Positions 16,604-23,845 of a stretch of 31,813 nucleotides of DNA are shown here, piece after piece. The stretch spans positions 1 to 31,813 of the forward strand of contig BNTW01000028.1 of assembly GCA_025996895.1 (NCBI GenBank). The letters run 5' to 3'. The translations under genes were made by a program, and so were the position numbers. Every line of letters starts with the position of its first letter. The first letter of the stretch is position 1. Origin of the DNA: Bacteroidia bacterium (lineage in GTDB: Bacteria > Bacteroidota > Bacteroidia > Bacteroidales > Azobacteroidaceae). A model generated the notes under the pieces. It was not told where the DNA came from. It ran no database searches and saw only the letters and a program-made list of their open reading frames with translations.

Positions 16604-17434
16604 ATGAACAGAATAGAAAAACAAATCATTCCTATTGCGTTTTGCGTGGATGATAATTACATCCCTTTCATGGCAACAGCTATTCAATCCATAATGGAAA
16701 ATGCTGATCCAGATAATGATTATCATATTTACATAATTCATGAAAAAATCTCAAAGAAACATATCGAATTACTCAAAAAACAAATGAAGAAACACCTTCA
16801 ATTTTCCATTTTTTTTATTAATGTAGCCCATTATAAAGAATTACTAATAAAAAATCGCCGATTTGGTGTAGCTATATATTTCAAATTAATGATACCGTTT
16901 ATTTTGGCTGAGTATGAAAAAATACTATTTTTAGATGGGGACATAGTTGTGCTTTCTGATATAACAAAATTATTTAATTACAATTTAGAAAATTACTTAT
17001 TAGGAGCCGTCCATAATTCCACAATAGCCAACCAACGCATTGGAATGAAAAATCCGCACAACTATTTCAACTCTGGTGTTATGCTTTTTAACACAAAAGC
17101 ATTTGTCCAAATGATTAACCAAAACCAATTAATTGAAATGGCAACATCAACAAAATATAATTTACCCGATCAAGATATTTTAAATATTGTCTGTGAAGAT
17201 AAAGTGTGTTTTTTACACAAACAATGGAATTCAATAGAAAATGGTAAAGTTGGTATTATGCATTTTATTTGGGATAAACCATGGCAGCAATTACTCGTTA
17301 CGCAACGAACAAAATATTTTTGGTATTATGCCCGAAAGACTCCGTTTATAAATGAAATTTATTTCAAATTCATTCAATTAGCTCCTATGAGGACACTAAA
17401 AAACATTATACGAAAGATACAAGCAAAATTATGA
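16604..17434 (+). CDS. GT8 family glycosyltransferase (LPS galactosyl/glucosyl type)
   Basis: This 276-residue enzyme has PIAFCVDDNYIPFMATAIQSI at the N-terminus, the variable RFGVAIYFKLMIPFIL acceptor region, the DxD metal site DGD at 111-113 in LFLDGDIVVLSD, NSGVMLFN, and GIMHFIWDKPW near the C-terminus. GT8 members of this type (RfaI/RfaJ-like) add hexoses, usually galactose or glucose, to lipopolysaccharide or capsule. It appears to head a second transcription unit, having its own promoter-like site and a palindrome in the leader. It overlaps the next gene by ATGA. Confidence 0.9.
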   Translation: MNRIEKQIIPIAFCVDDNYIPFMATAIQSIMENADPDNDYHIYIIHEKISKKHIELLKKQMKKHLQFSIFFINVAHYKELLIKNRRFGVAIYFKLMIPFILAEYEKILFLDGDIVVLSDITKLFNYNLENYLLGAVHNSTIANQRIGMKNPHNYFNSGVMLFNTKAFVQMINQNQLIEMATSTKYNLPDQDILNIVCEDKVCFLHKQWNSIENGKVGIMHFIWDKPWQQLLVTQRTKYFWYYARKTPFINEIYFKFIQLAPMRTLKNIIRKIQAKL

Positions 17435-18345
17435 ACAAAATAGTAGCATACTTGAATATGGCTCCCATAGTTTTATTTGTCTATAATCGCCCCGAAGCAA
17501 CCCAAAAAGCAATCGAGGCTCTCCAATCTAATCTGTTAGCCTCGGAAACAGAATTGTATATTTTCTCCGATGCAGCCAAAGATGAAACAGTTAAAGAAAA
17601 AGTAATTGCTGTCCGCAAAATCATTCATTCAATAAATGGATTTAAAACGATTACCATTATCGAAGCTGGAGAAAATAAAGGATTGGCAAATTCTGTCATT
17701 GACGGCGTAAGTGTCGTACTTCAAAAATACGGTAAAGCGATTGTCTTGGAAGATGATTTGATTACTTCGCCCAATTTTCTTTCGTTTATGAATCAGGCTT
17801 TGGATTTTTATGCAGACAATCAGCAGGTTATCTCAATTTCGGGATTAACTTTTCGGGTGGATGTGCCAAAAGATTATCAATATGGCGTCTATTATACACA
17901 TCGCATGTCGTCGTATGGCTGGGGAACATGGTTAGATAGGTGGGAAGCGATTGATTGGAACGTAAACGATTACAATTCTTTTAAATATAATTTAAAAAAG
18001 AATCTTCAATTCATGAAAGGAGGCGAGGATTTGCCCCGAATGTTAGCTGCCTATATGAAAGGAAAAATTAATTCATGGGCTATCCGGTTTTGCTATCATC
18101 AATACAAAACAGGAACTTATACCGTTTATCCGACCCAATCGAAAGTCGATAATATCGGGTTTGGAAAAAAAGGAACTAATACTGTCCGGCAAAAAAAATA
18201 CGACGTCATTGATTTTGCAGAATCGTGCGAAACGGTATTTTCTTTTCCTGATAAAGTATTTATAAACAGACACATAAATAAAAGTTTTTTGAGAAAATAC
18301 CGGACCATTAACCGGATCATCGCCAATTATTTCGTAAAAAAATGA
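17431..18345 (+). CDS. GT2-like glycosyltransferase
   Basis: This 304-residue GT-A-fold protein has APIVLFVYNRPEATQKAIEAL at the start, SDAAKDE, GENKGLANSVIDGV and a metal-site region VLEDDLITSPNFL (EDD, about residues 109-111). A WGTWLDRWEAIDW motif follows, typical of a group usually annotated as sugar transferases of LPS loci. The start at 17431 is coupled to the GT8 stop by ATGA; an ATG at 17458 immediately before APIVLF is a possible alternative. It is the last sugar-transferase gene before the orphan kinase. Confidence 0.85.
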   Translation: MNKIVAYLNMAPIVLFVYNRPEATQKAIEALQSNLLASETELYIFSDAAKDETVKEKVIAVRKIIHSINGFKTITIIEAGENKGLANSVIDGVSVVLQKYGKAIVLEDDLITSPNFLSFMNQALDFYADNQQVISISGLTFRVDVPKDYQYGVYYTHRMSSYGWGTWLDRWEAIDWNVNDYNSFKYNLKKNLQFMKGGEDLPRMLAAYMKGKINSWAIRFCYHQYKTGTYTVYPTQSKVDNIGFGKKGTNTVRQKKYDVIDFAESCETVFSFPDKVFINRHINKSFLRKYRTINRIIANYFVKK

Positions 18346-18381
18346 AAATCCTTCTAATGATAATTTCTGCTAAAAAAATTA

Positions 18382-18389
18382 TATCTTTG
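18382..18389 (+). promoter_or_regulatory. -7 promoter box in front of the orphan kinase gene
   Basis: TATCTTTG followed by C is a perfect TAnnTTTG box; no TTTG is found 19-21 bases upstream. The start of transcription would fall only a few bases before the ATG at 18400, so the kinase message from here would be nearly leaderless. Confidence 0.4.
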
Positions 18390-18399
18390 CACATGAAAG

Positions 18400-19125
18400 A
18401 TGAATGCAGTAAAAGACATAGATTATGACAGTATTAGAAAAACGACGGCAGAAATCATTGCAGGAAGCCGACAGATTTGTCGCCTCATTTCGGAAGGAGA
18501 GAATGGACGTATTGCTGGCGGTATCAGAAATGTTGAGGCATCCTGTGTCATTGGAACAGAAAAGGATACAGACCTTTCGGATACAAGCGAACAACAGTCA
18601 TTAATACAGGAGAATTTATTAGAAAATTATGCTAAAAACGAAGGAATTTGGTTTGAATACAGCGAAATCAAAACCGTATGGAATCGTATAGATATTAAGC
18701 AAAGTACAGAGGCAGAAATTTATGAAGATGAAAATCAGGCATATATAAGAAAAGTATTTTATTATCTTAATTCGGATACTCCATTAGAATTTTTAGATAA
18801 TCGTATTTCACTTCACAATGCTCTGTTTCCCGAAACAAAATATGAGTTGATAGGATTTACAAAGTCTATTAAAGGATTTGCATTTATTCTCAAGCAATTG
18901 TTTATTATAGGTAGGGAAACCACAAAAGAGGATAATTTGGATAGCTTTATGTTGCGAATGGGTTTTGAAAAAACCGGTTTTAATTGTTTTCAAAATGGTA
19001 TTATTGAAATAGCAGACTTACATGGTGGTAATGTTTTAAAAGGTATTGATGGTAATTTTTATTTTATTGATACAATTCCCCGCCTGCTTGACAATGATAT
19101 TTATACTAATTTTATAATTAGATAG
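18400..19125 (+). CDS. Orphan protein kinase of polyvalent-protein type
   Basis: This 241-residue protein looks like the Ser/Thr/Tyr kinase domain described in polyvalent proteins of phages and conjugative elements (Kinase-PolyVal). Supporting motifs are YIRKVF with a candidate ATP-binding Lys118, FLDNRISLHNALFPETKYEL at 131-150, IIGRETT at 169-175, the catalytic-loop-like DLHGGN at 206-211 and FIDT with a metal-type Asp224. The N-terminal SEGENGRIAGGIRNVEAS block (31-48) also fits these proteins. Here it stands alone, not as part of a giant protein, between sugar-transferase genes. It has its own -7 box. Target unknown. A 59-codon ATG frame (18425-18604) overlaps it in another phase, but the kinase motifs support this frame. 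Confidence 0.7.
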   Translation: MNAVKDIDYDSIRKTTAEIIAGSRQICRLISEGENGRIAGGIRNVEASCVIGTEKDTDLSDTSEQQSLIQENLLENYAKNEGIWFEYSEIKTVWNRIDIKQSTEAEIYEDENQAYIRKVFYYLNSDTPLEFLDNRISLHNALFPETKYELIGFTKSIKGFAFILKQLFIIGRETTKEDNLDSFMLRMGFEKTGFNCFQNGIIEIADLHGGNVLKGIDGNFYFIDTIPRLLDNDIYTNFIIR

Positions 19126-19137
19126 AGTTGATTCGCA

Positions 19138-20310
19138 ATGAAAATTCTCCTCATACATAATAACTACGGTGTCTATTCTGGCGAAGAAACGGTAGTCAAT
19201 AAACAAATTGCTCTTTTTCGGGAAATGGGACATCAGGTTTCCGTTTATCGAAAAACGACCGAAGGCCTGCGCGGTACATTATGGGGAAATATCAAAGGCT
19301 TTTTTACGGCGTTCTATTCGTGGTCGTCGGTGAGAGAGGTAAAACGGATTTTAAAGAACGACAAACCCGGCATCGTTGTTGTTCATAATTTGTATCCCTA
19401 TATTTCTCCGGCTGTTTTGAAACCCATTCACAAAGCCGGCGTTCCAATCATTATGACCGTTCATAACTACCGGCTGATTTGTCCGACCGGATTGTTTATG
19501 CGCAATGCCAAGCCCTGCGAACTTTGTTTGGAAAAAGGCAATGAATGGAGTTGCGTGCGCTATAATTGTGAACATTCGTTGCTGAAAAGTATCGGCTACG
19601 CCGGACGAAATTGGTATGCGCGAAAGACAAAAGCTTATACAGACAATGTGGATACTTATACTTGTCTTACTGATTTTCAGAAACAAAAATTAGTGGAGGC
19701 CGGTTTTGACGAAAATAAAATAACGGTCATTCCTAATTCCATTCCGTTTTCCTCCGAATTAAATTATATGCCGGGTGATTACGTTGCTTACATCGGACGA
19801 TTGAGTTACGAAAAAGGATATGACCTTTTAATCGAAGCAGCAAACGAAATTCCGGAAATTCCTTTTTACTTTGCCGGTGCAAAAAGAGACATTGTTACGA
19901 AAACTCCCCAAAATGTCCAATTAATTGGACATTTAAATAAAGAAGCGTTGGCAGAATTTATCCGAAACTCGCGTTTTGTCGTCATGCCCAGCCGTTGCTA
20001 CGAAGGTTTTCCCATGACGATTTTGGAAGCTGCTGCTTACGCTAAACCGACTATAGCACCGGCACACGCCGGATTTTTAGAAATTATTGACGAAAATGAA
20101 ACCGGCCTGCATTTTGAGCCGGGAAATGTAGTGGATTTAAGTCAAAAAATCCGATATTTGTGGAAAAATGAAGTCGCTTGCCGGCAAATGGGCGAACAGG
20201 CTTTTCAAAAATTACAAACACATTATCTTTTCGAAAGTATCAAGAAAAAATGGGAAACATTATTGAACAGCCATGAAAAAATCACTCAGCATCATAATTC
20301 CTTGTTATAA
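19138..20310 (+). CDS. GT4 family glycosyltransferase
   Basis: This 390-residue GT-B enzyme has LLIHNNYGVYSGEETVVNKQ at the start and VVHNLYPYISPAVL. A Cys-rich stretch, PCELCLEKGNEWSC (about 123-136), is seen in a recognisable GT4 subgroup. Next come ITVIPNSIPF at the hinge, YIGRLSYEKGYDLLIEA, and EGFPMTILEAAAYAKPTIAP with the paired Glu. Codon use is visibly more GC-rich than in the genes to the left. It lies 12 bases after the kinase and overlaps the next gene by 38 bases. Donor not predictable. Confidence 0.9.
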   Translation: MKILLIHNNYGVYSGEETVVNKQIALFREMGHQVSVYRKTTEGLRGTLWGNIKGFFTAFYSWSSVREVKRILKNDKPGIVVVHNLYPYISPAVLKPIHKAGVPIIMTVHNYRLICPTGLFMRNAKPCELCLEKGNEWSCVRYNCEHSLLKSIGYAGRNWYARKTKAYTDNVDTYTCLTDFQKQKLVEAGFDENKITVIPNSIPFSSELNYMPGDYVAYIGRLSYEKGYDLLIEAANEIPEIPFYFAGAKRDIVTKTPQNVQLIGHLNKEALAEFIRNSRFVVMPSRCYEGFPMTILEAAAYAKPTIAPAHAGFLEIIDENETGLHFEPGNVVDLSQKIRYLWKNEVACRQMGEQAFQKLQTHYLFESIKKKWETLLNSHEKITQHHNSLL

Positions 20311-21205
20311 CGAGGAAACAGTCATTCGGACAACTTACCAACGAGTAAAAGCCGTTTTAGACGATTTGGATTTGCAGTCTTTCATCATTTTTATCAATGA
20401 CGGAAGCCTTGATAATACATTCGCGATTTTGCAGGAAATTGCGGAAGCCGACAAGCAGGTGAAAGTGATTAGCTTTTCGCGGAATTTCGGACATCAACCG
20501 GCAGTTGCGGCCGGAATTAACCACTGCACAACGGATTTGGCGATTATCATTGACGCCGATTTGCAAGACCCACCCGAATTGATTCCGGATATATTGAAAT
20601 TGCAGGAAGCCGAGCAAGCTAACGTGGTCTATTGTGTACGAAAATCAAGATCCGGCGAAGGAAAATTTAAATTGTGGTCGGCCAAGCTATTTTATCGCAC
20701 ACTGAACAAATTGTCGGAAGTACAGTTTCCATTGGATACCGGCGACTTCCGGTTAATTGACGCGAGCATTATCCGCGAATTTAACCGCATGAAAGAAACC
20801 GGCAAATACATTCGTGGGTTGATTTCGTGGGTGGGTTTCAAGCAAGTGCCGTTTTATTACGAACGCGATGCCCGCTTGGCCGGCAAAACCAAATATCCGC
20901 TGAAAAACATGATACGGTTGGCGTCGAAAGCGTTGTTGTATTTTTCAAAAAAGCCACTTCAATTAGCGACAAGTTTAGGCTTCTTTTCCGTATTGCTGGG
21001 AGTGATTTTAGCTTTGTGGTACTTATTCGGGAAAATCTTCGGCTACACGCATGCCGAAACCGGCTGGACGTCTATCATGATTATCGTCATCTTTTTCGGC
21101 GGGATACAATTGCTCACTATCGGCGTTTTAGGCCAATACATCGGGGTTTTGTTCGACGAAGTCAAAGCCCGTCCCGAATACATTATCAAAGAAGAGATAA
21201 ATTAA
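20273..21205 (+). CDS. GtrB/DPM1-like polyprenyl-phosphate glycosyltransferase
   Basis: This 310-residue protein has SLSIIIPCYNEETVI, FINDGSLDNTFAIL, SFSRNFGHQPAVAAGI and the signature IIIDADLQDPPELI, which carries the DxD site of dolichyl/undecaprenyl-phosphate sugar synthases. Two C-terminal membrane helices (about 232-258 and 266-296) match the GtrB/ArnC layout. Such enzymes load a sugar on undecaprenyl phosphate at the cytoplasmic face for later transfer outside. The usual partner GtrA flippase and GtrC-type transferase are not seen nearby. It converges with the next gene; their 3' ends overlap by four bases with no terminator between. Confidence 0.9.
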   Translation: MKKSLSIIIPCYNEETVIRTTYQRVKAVLDDLDLQSFIIFINDGSLDNTFAILQEIAEADKQVKVISFSRNFGHQPAVAAGINHCTTDLAIIIDADLQDPPELIPDILKLQEAEQANVVYCVRKSRSGEGKFKLWSAKLFYRTLNKLSEVQFPLDTGDFRLIDASIIREFNRMKETGKYIRGLISWVGFKQVPFYYERDARLAGKTKYPLKNMIRLASKALLYFSKKPLQLATSLGFFSVLLGVILALWYLFGKIFGYTHAETGWTSIMIIVIFFGGIQLLTIGVLGQYIGVLFDEVKARPEYIIKEEIN

Positions 21206-22743
21206 AATCCGAAGTCCAATTGCTCCTCGTTGATTTCTTCTTGCTGTTCTTCAGGCGGACGTTCTGCCGTTTGATGTACTGTATTCGCCAAAATATTAAT
21301 TGCTTTGACCGGCCGCACCGGACAAATCGATTCACAGCCACCGCAACCGATACACAGATATTCATACACGTGAGGAATAGTCAAACCGTCTTTGTACGCC
21401 TCCATTTTGACGGCTTGCACCGGACAATGTTCGGAACAAGCACCACACGAAGTATTTTCGGTATAAACGATACAACGGCTTCGCTCAAATTGGGCAATAC
21501 CGATTTGGGTTACTTTTTTTTCTTCTTTGGTCAATTTTTCTATCGCACCGTTGGGACAAATTTCAGAACAAACCGTACATTGATAGTTGCAAAAAGCCAT
21601 TTCATAAAAAACCAAATGCGGTTTGAAAGCGTAGTTAAATCCAAAATTAAAGCCGGCCGGTTTCAGAATTTGTTGCGGACAATGCGTAACGCACAAATGG
21701 CAAGCCGTACATTTTTCCGTAAAATGCTTCAAATTTTTCGATCCCGGAGGCGTGATAGGTTTCAATTTGGTGAAATCGACCGGCTCGTCATTTTTCGCCC
21801 AAGCCGGCAAAACCGGAAAAGTCGCTGCAATAATAGCCGAAGTCGCCATAAATGCCCGGCGATTCTTATTGACTGCCGGCTTTTCCTGCACTTTCCGAGC
21901 GAAAACCAGCTTGTAAGCCAATGCTTTCCCGCTACATCTATCCAAGCAGTTGAAGCAAGCCACACAACGCGAAGCATCTATTTTTTCATTTTTGCTGTCT
22001 ATACATTCCGCTTTGCAAGACCGTGCGCACACTCCGCATTTGGTACAAGCCACCGAGTCAATCGTAATCCGAAAAAGGGAAAACCGCGAAAGCAATCCTA
22101 AAAATGAACCGACCGGACAAATCGAGTTACAAAATAACCGTCCGCGCAACAAAGCCAACAGGCCGACCAACAGAAGCGCAACGAGTGCAACTATAAACGA
22201 GGCCGTCGTAATGGTATGAAGCGTTACATGATAAAAATTATAATTATTGAAGTGCAACGCAATTCCATTCAGCAGGTTATTGCCTTCCACCACTATCGGA
22301 CGGAAAATATTCGCCCCGATACGACCGAAATTACTGTATGGGTCTAAATACAAAAGAAGGGTGATATTTCCCAAAATCAGAAAAATAATAGCAATCGCCA
22401 ACAGACCGTACCTTACTATATTATAGGGTTTATGATATTGATACCAGCGTTTTTTCCGGTTTTTCTTTTTCCCCCGCCGCGAAAACCACGCGATAATATC
22501 CTGCAAAACGCCCAGCGGACAAATCACTGAGCAATAAATCCGTCCGAACAAGAGCGTAAGAAGAACAATAATCCCGGCGAATAAAATACTTCCCGACGAA
22601 ACCGCCGGAATAAATTGCAACTGCGCCAATATGTGCCACTGCTTCGGCAAGATGCCGGCAAAATCGCAAAAGAGGAACAAAAGAGGAAGAAAGAAAAGAA
22701 GCGCGAGCACCACCCGCGTTACTTTCAAAGCCGGAAATTTCAT
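21202..22743 (-). CDS. NapH/NapG-like membrane polyferredoxin
   Basis: This 513-residue electron-transfer membrane protein has about five membrane helices in the first 200 residues and two NapH-type CxxxCP motifs (Cys71/75 and Cys205/209). Six [4Fe-4S] sites follow: Cys 233-243, 260-270, 345-355, 385-396, 424-440 and 464-474. Between the second and third lies NRRAFMATSAIIAATF (294-309), which resembles an internal twin-arginine signal; the protein reads as NapH joined to a NapG-like ferredoxin. It probably passes electrons from quinol or a reductant to an unknown acceptor. It lies eight bases behind a DUF362 gene, a pairing known in Bacteroidota. Confidence 0.88.
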   Translation of the reverse strand: MKFPALKVTRVVLALLFFLPLLFLFCDFAGILPKQWHILAQLQFIPAVSSGSILFAGIIVLLTLLFGRIYCSVICPLGVLQDIIAWFSRRGKKKNRKKRWYQYHKPYNIVRYGLLAIAIIFLILGNITLLLYLDPYSNFGRIGANIFRPIVVEGNNLLNGIALHFNNYNFYHVTLHTITTASFIVALVALLLVGLLALLRGRLFCNSICPVGSFLGLLSRFSLFRITIDSVACTKCGVCARSCKAECIDSKNEKIDASRCVACFNCLDRCSGKALAYKLVFARKVQEKPAVNKNRRAFMATSAIIAATFPVLPAWAKNDEPVDFTKLKPITPPGSKNLKHFTEKCTACHLCVTHCPQQILKPAGFNFGFNYAFKPHLVFYEMAFCNYQCTVCSEICPNGAIEKLTKEEKKVTQIGIAQFERSRCIVYTENTSCGACSEHCPVQAVKMEAYKDGLTIPHVYEYLCIGCGGCESICPVRPVKAINILANTVHQTAERPPEEQQEEINEEQLDFGF

Positions 22744-22751
22744 ACTGTTAT

Positions 22752-23681
22752 TTATATTTTAATCCGTTTTACGTTTAATTTGTCGATTTTCTGCGTACCT
22801 AATTTCAATTTTTCGCCGTTGGCAATGTGGCCGACTTCAACGATGTCCATTTTTTCTACTTGGTTGAACAATCCGATAGCAGCTGTATCGGCAGCCACAA
22901 TATTGGGCGAAACGATAATCGTTTTCAAAACGGAAGTATCCGAAACCGAACGTCCTTGCGGACCGTTTTTGCGCATGCAACGGTAAGCATCGATAATATT
23001 CAATGCCGGTTTTTTGTTCCAGGTACAAACATCAGCAATACATTGCTGTAAATCATTGCTGTGGAAAAATCCGCGATCATCAACAATACCCATATAATTT
23101 TTCATGGCAATCGACATTTTTGCCCCACCATGATTTTTTAAAACCGGAACATTAAACCACACGTCGGCTTCCAACAAGGCCTGGTGAATGGTCGTTTTTT
23201 TCAACTGCATTGCTTGCGGAAGTGTAACCGGCTTATAATAACTTGCATCGTTGGCCGGAACAATCACGCCTCCCGCTGCTTCGACCGCTTCTTTGATACC
23301 GGAATTGGTGTAGCATTTTTGCCAATTATCGCACGTATGGTCAAAAACCGTTACTTTTTTCGCACCGGCCGACATACATTGTTTCACCAATTCACCGACC
23401 AGTTCGGGGTTGGTATTGGCCGCAAAATCCGGCCGTTTGTCCCAGCCGATATTAGGTTTGATAACGACACTCTGGCCTTTTTTTACATATTTGCCAATGC
23501 CTCCCATTTCCTTCAACGCGCGCTGAAGCAACGCAGCCGGCTCACCGCCCATGACGGCCACCATATCGGGAACCGCTTCTACCATCAACTCTTTGGTTTG
23601 GATGGCAGCAGACAATTGGTCAAAAGTTAATGCGGCTACACCTAAGGCCGCTGATGTTTTTAAGAAATCTCGACGTTTCAT
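22752..23681 (-). CDS. DUF362 domain protein with Tat signal
   Basis: This 309-residue protein starts MKRRDFLKTSAALGVAALTF, a clear twin-arginine signal, so it is exported folded, which is often a sign of a metal cofactor. The body matches DUF362: VVIKPNIGWDKRP, NPELVGELVKQC, VFDHTCDNW, FNVPVLKNHGGAKMSIAMKNYMG and NIIDAYRCM. The conserved Cys and His residues may bind a cofactor, but the reaction is not known. It is the first gene of a two-gene unit with the polyferredoxin, and a TAATTTTG box lies 29 bases upstream. Confidence 0.88.
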   Translation of the reverse strand: MKRRDFLKTSAALGVAALTFDQLSAAIQTKELMVEAVPDMVAVMGGEPAALLQRALKEMGGIGKYVKKGQSVVIKPNIGWDKRPDFAANTNPELVGELVKQCMSAGAKKVTVFDHTCDNWQKCYTNSGIKEAVEAAGGVIVPANDASYYKPVTLPQAMQLKKTTIHQALLEADVWFNVPVLKNHGGAKMSIAMKNYMGIVDDRGFFHSNDLQQCIADVCTWNKKPALNIIDAYRCMRKNGPQGRSVSDTSVLKTIIVSPNIVAADTAAIGLFNQVEKMDIVEVGHIANGEKLKLGTQKIDKLNVKRIKI

Positions 23682-23709
23682 TCTGATACTGTTTAATAAA
23701 TAATAGTTG

Positions 23710-23717
23710 CAAAATTA
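23710..23717 (-). promoter_or_regulatory. -7 promoter box for the DUF362-polyferredoxin unit
   Basis: On the minus strand the sequence reads TAATTTTG followed by C, an exact TAnnTTTG box, 29 bases before the ATG at 23681. The region 19-21 bases upstream has no good TTTG. Confidence 0.45.
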
Positions 23718-23794
23718 GTACTTTCGCAAAAGAACAGTGAATGCGTTTTGTTAAAAATAATAAAATTGAATGCCTATATTCTATTTATTTAACA

Positions 23795-23829
23795 AATAAG
23801 GTCGAGACTTTTAAAATCTCAACCTTATT
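23795..23829 (-). terminator. Probable terminator after the lamin-tail gene
   Basis: AATAAGGT-c-GAGA (23795-23807) pairs with TCTC-a-ACCTTATT (23817-23829), a 12-bp stem with one mismatch and a short AT loop, 16 bases beyond the stop of the minus-strand lamin-tail gene. The downstream minus-strand bases are AT-rich but not a clean U run. Confidence 0.5.
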
Positions 23830-23845
23830 CTTTTCATTTTGCTTT

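Noticed and set aside
18425..18604. A 59-codon ATG frame overlapping the start of the orphan kinase in another phase, better spaced from the -7 box than the kinase ATG
   Set aside because: The kinase frame over the same bases carries motifs that fit the polyvalent kinase family. The overlapping frame has no recognisable domain.
20827..22101. A 424-codon plus-strand frame across the GtrB 3' end and the ferredoxin gene
   Set aside because: It is the antisense shadow of the Cys-rich ferredoxin gene, rich in Arg/Phe/Ser with no domain. The minus-strand gene has clear Fe-S motifs.
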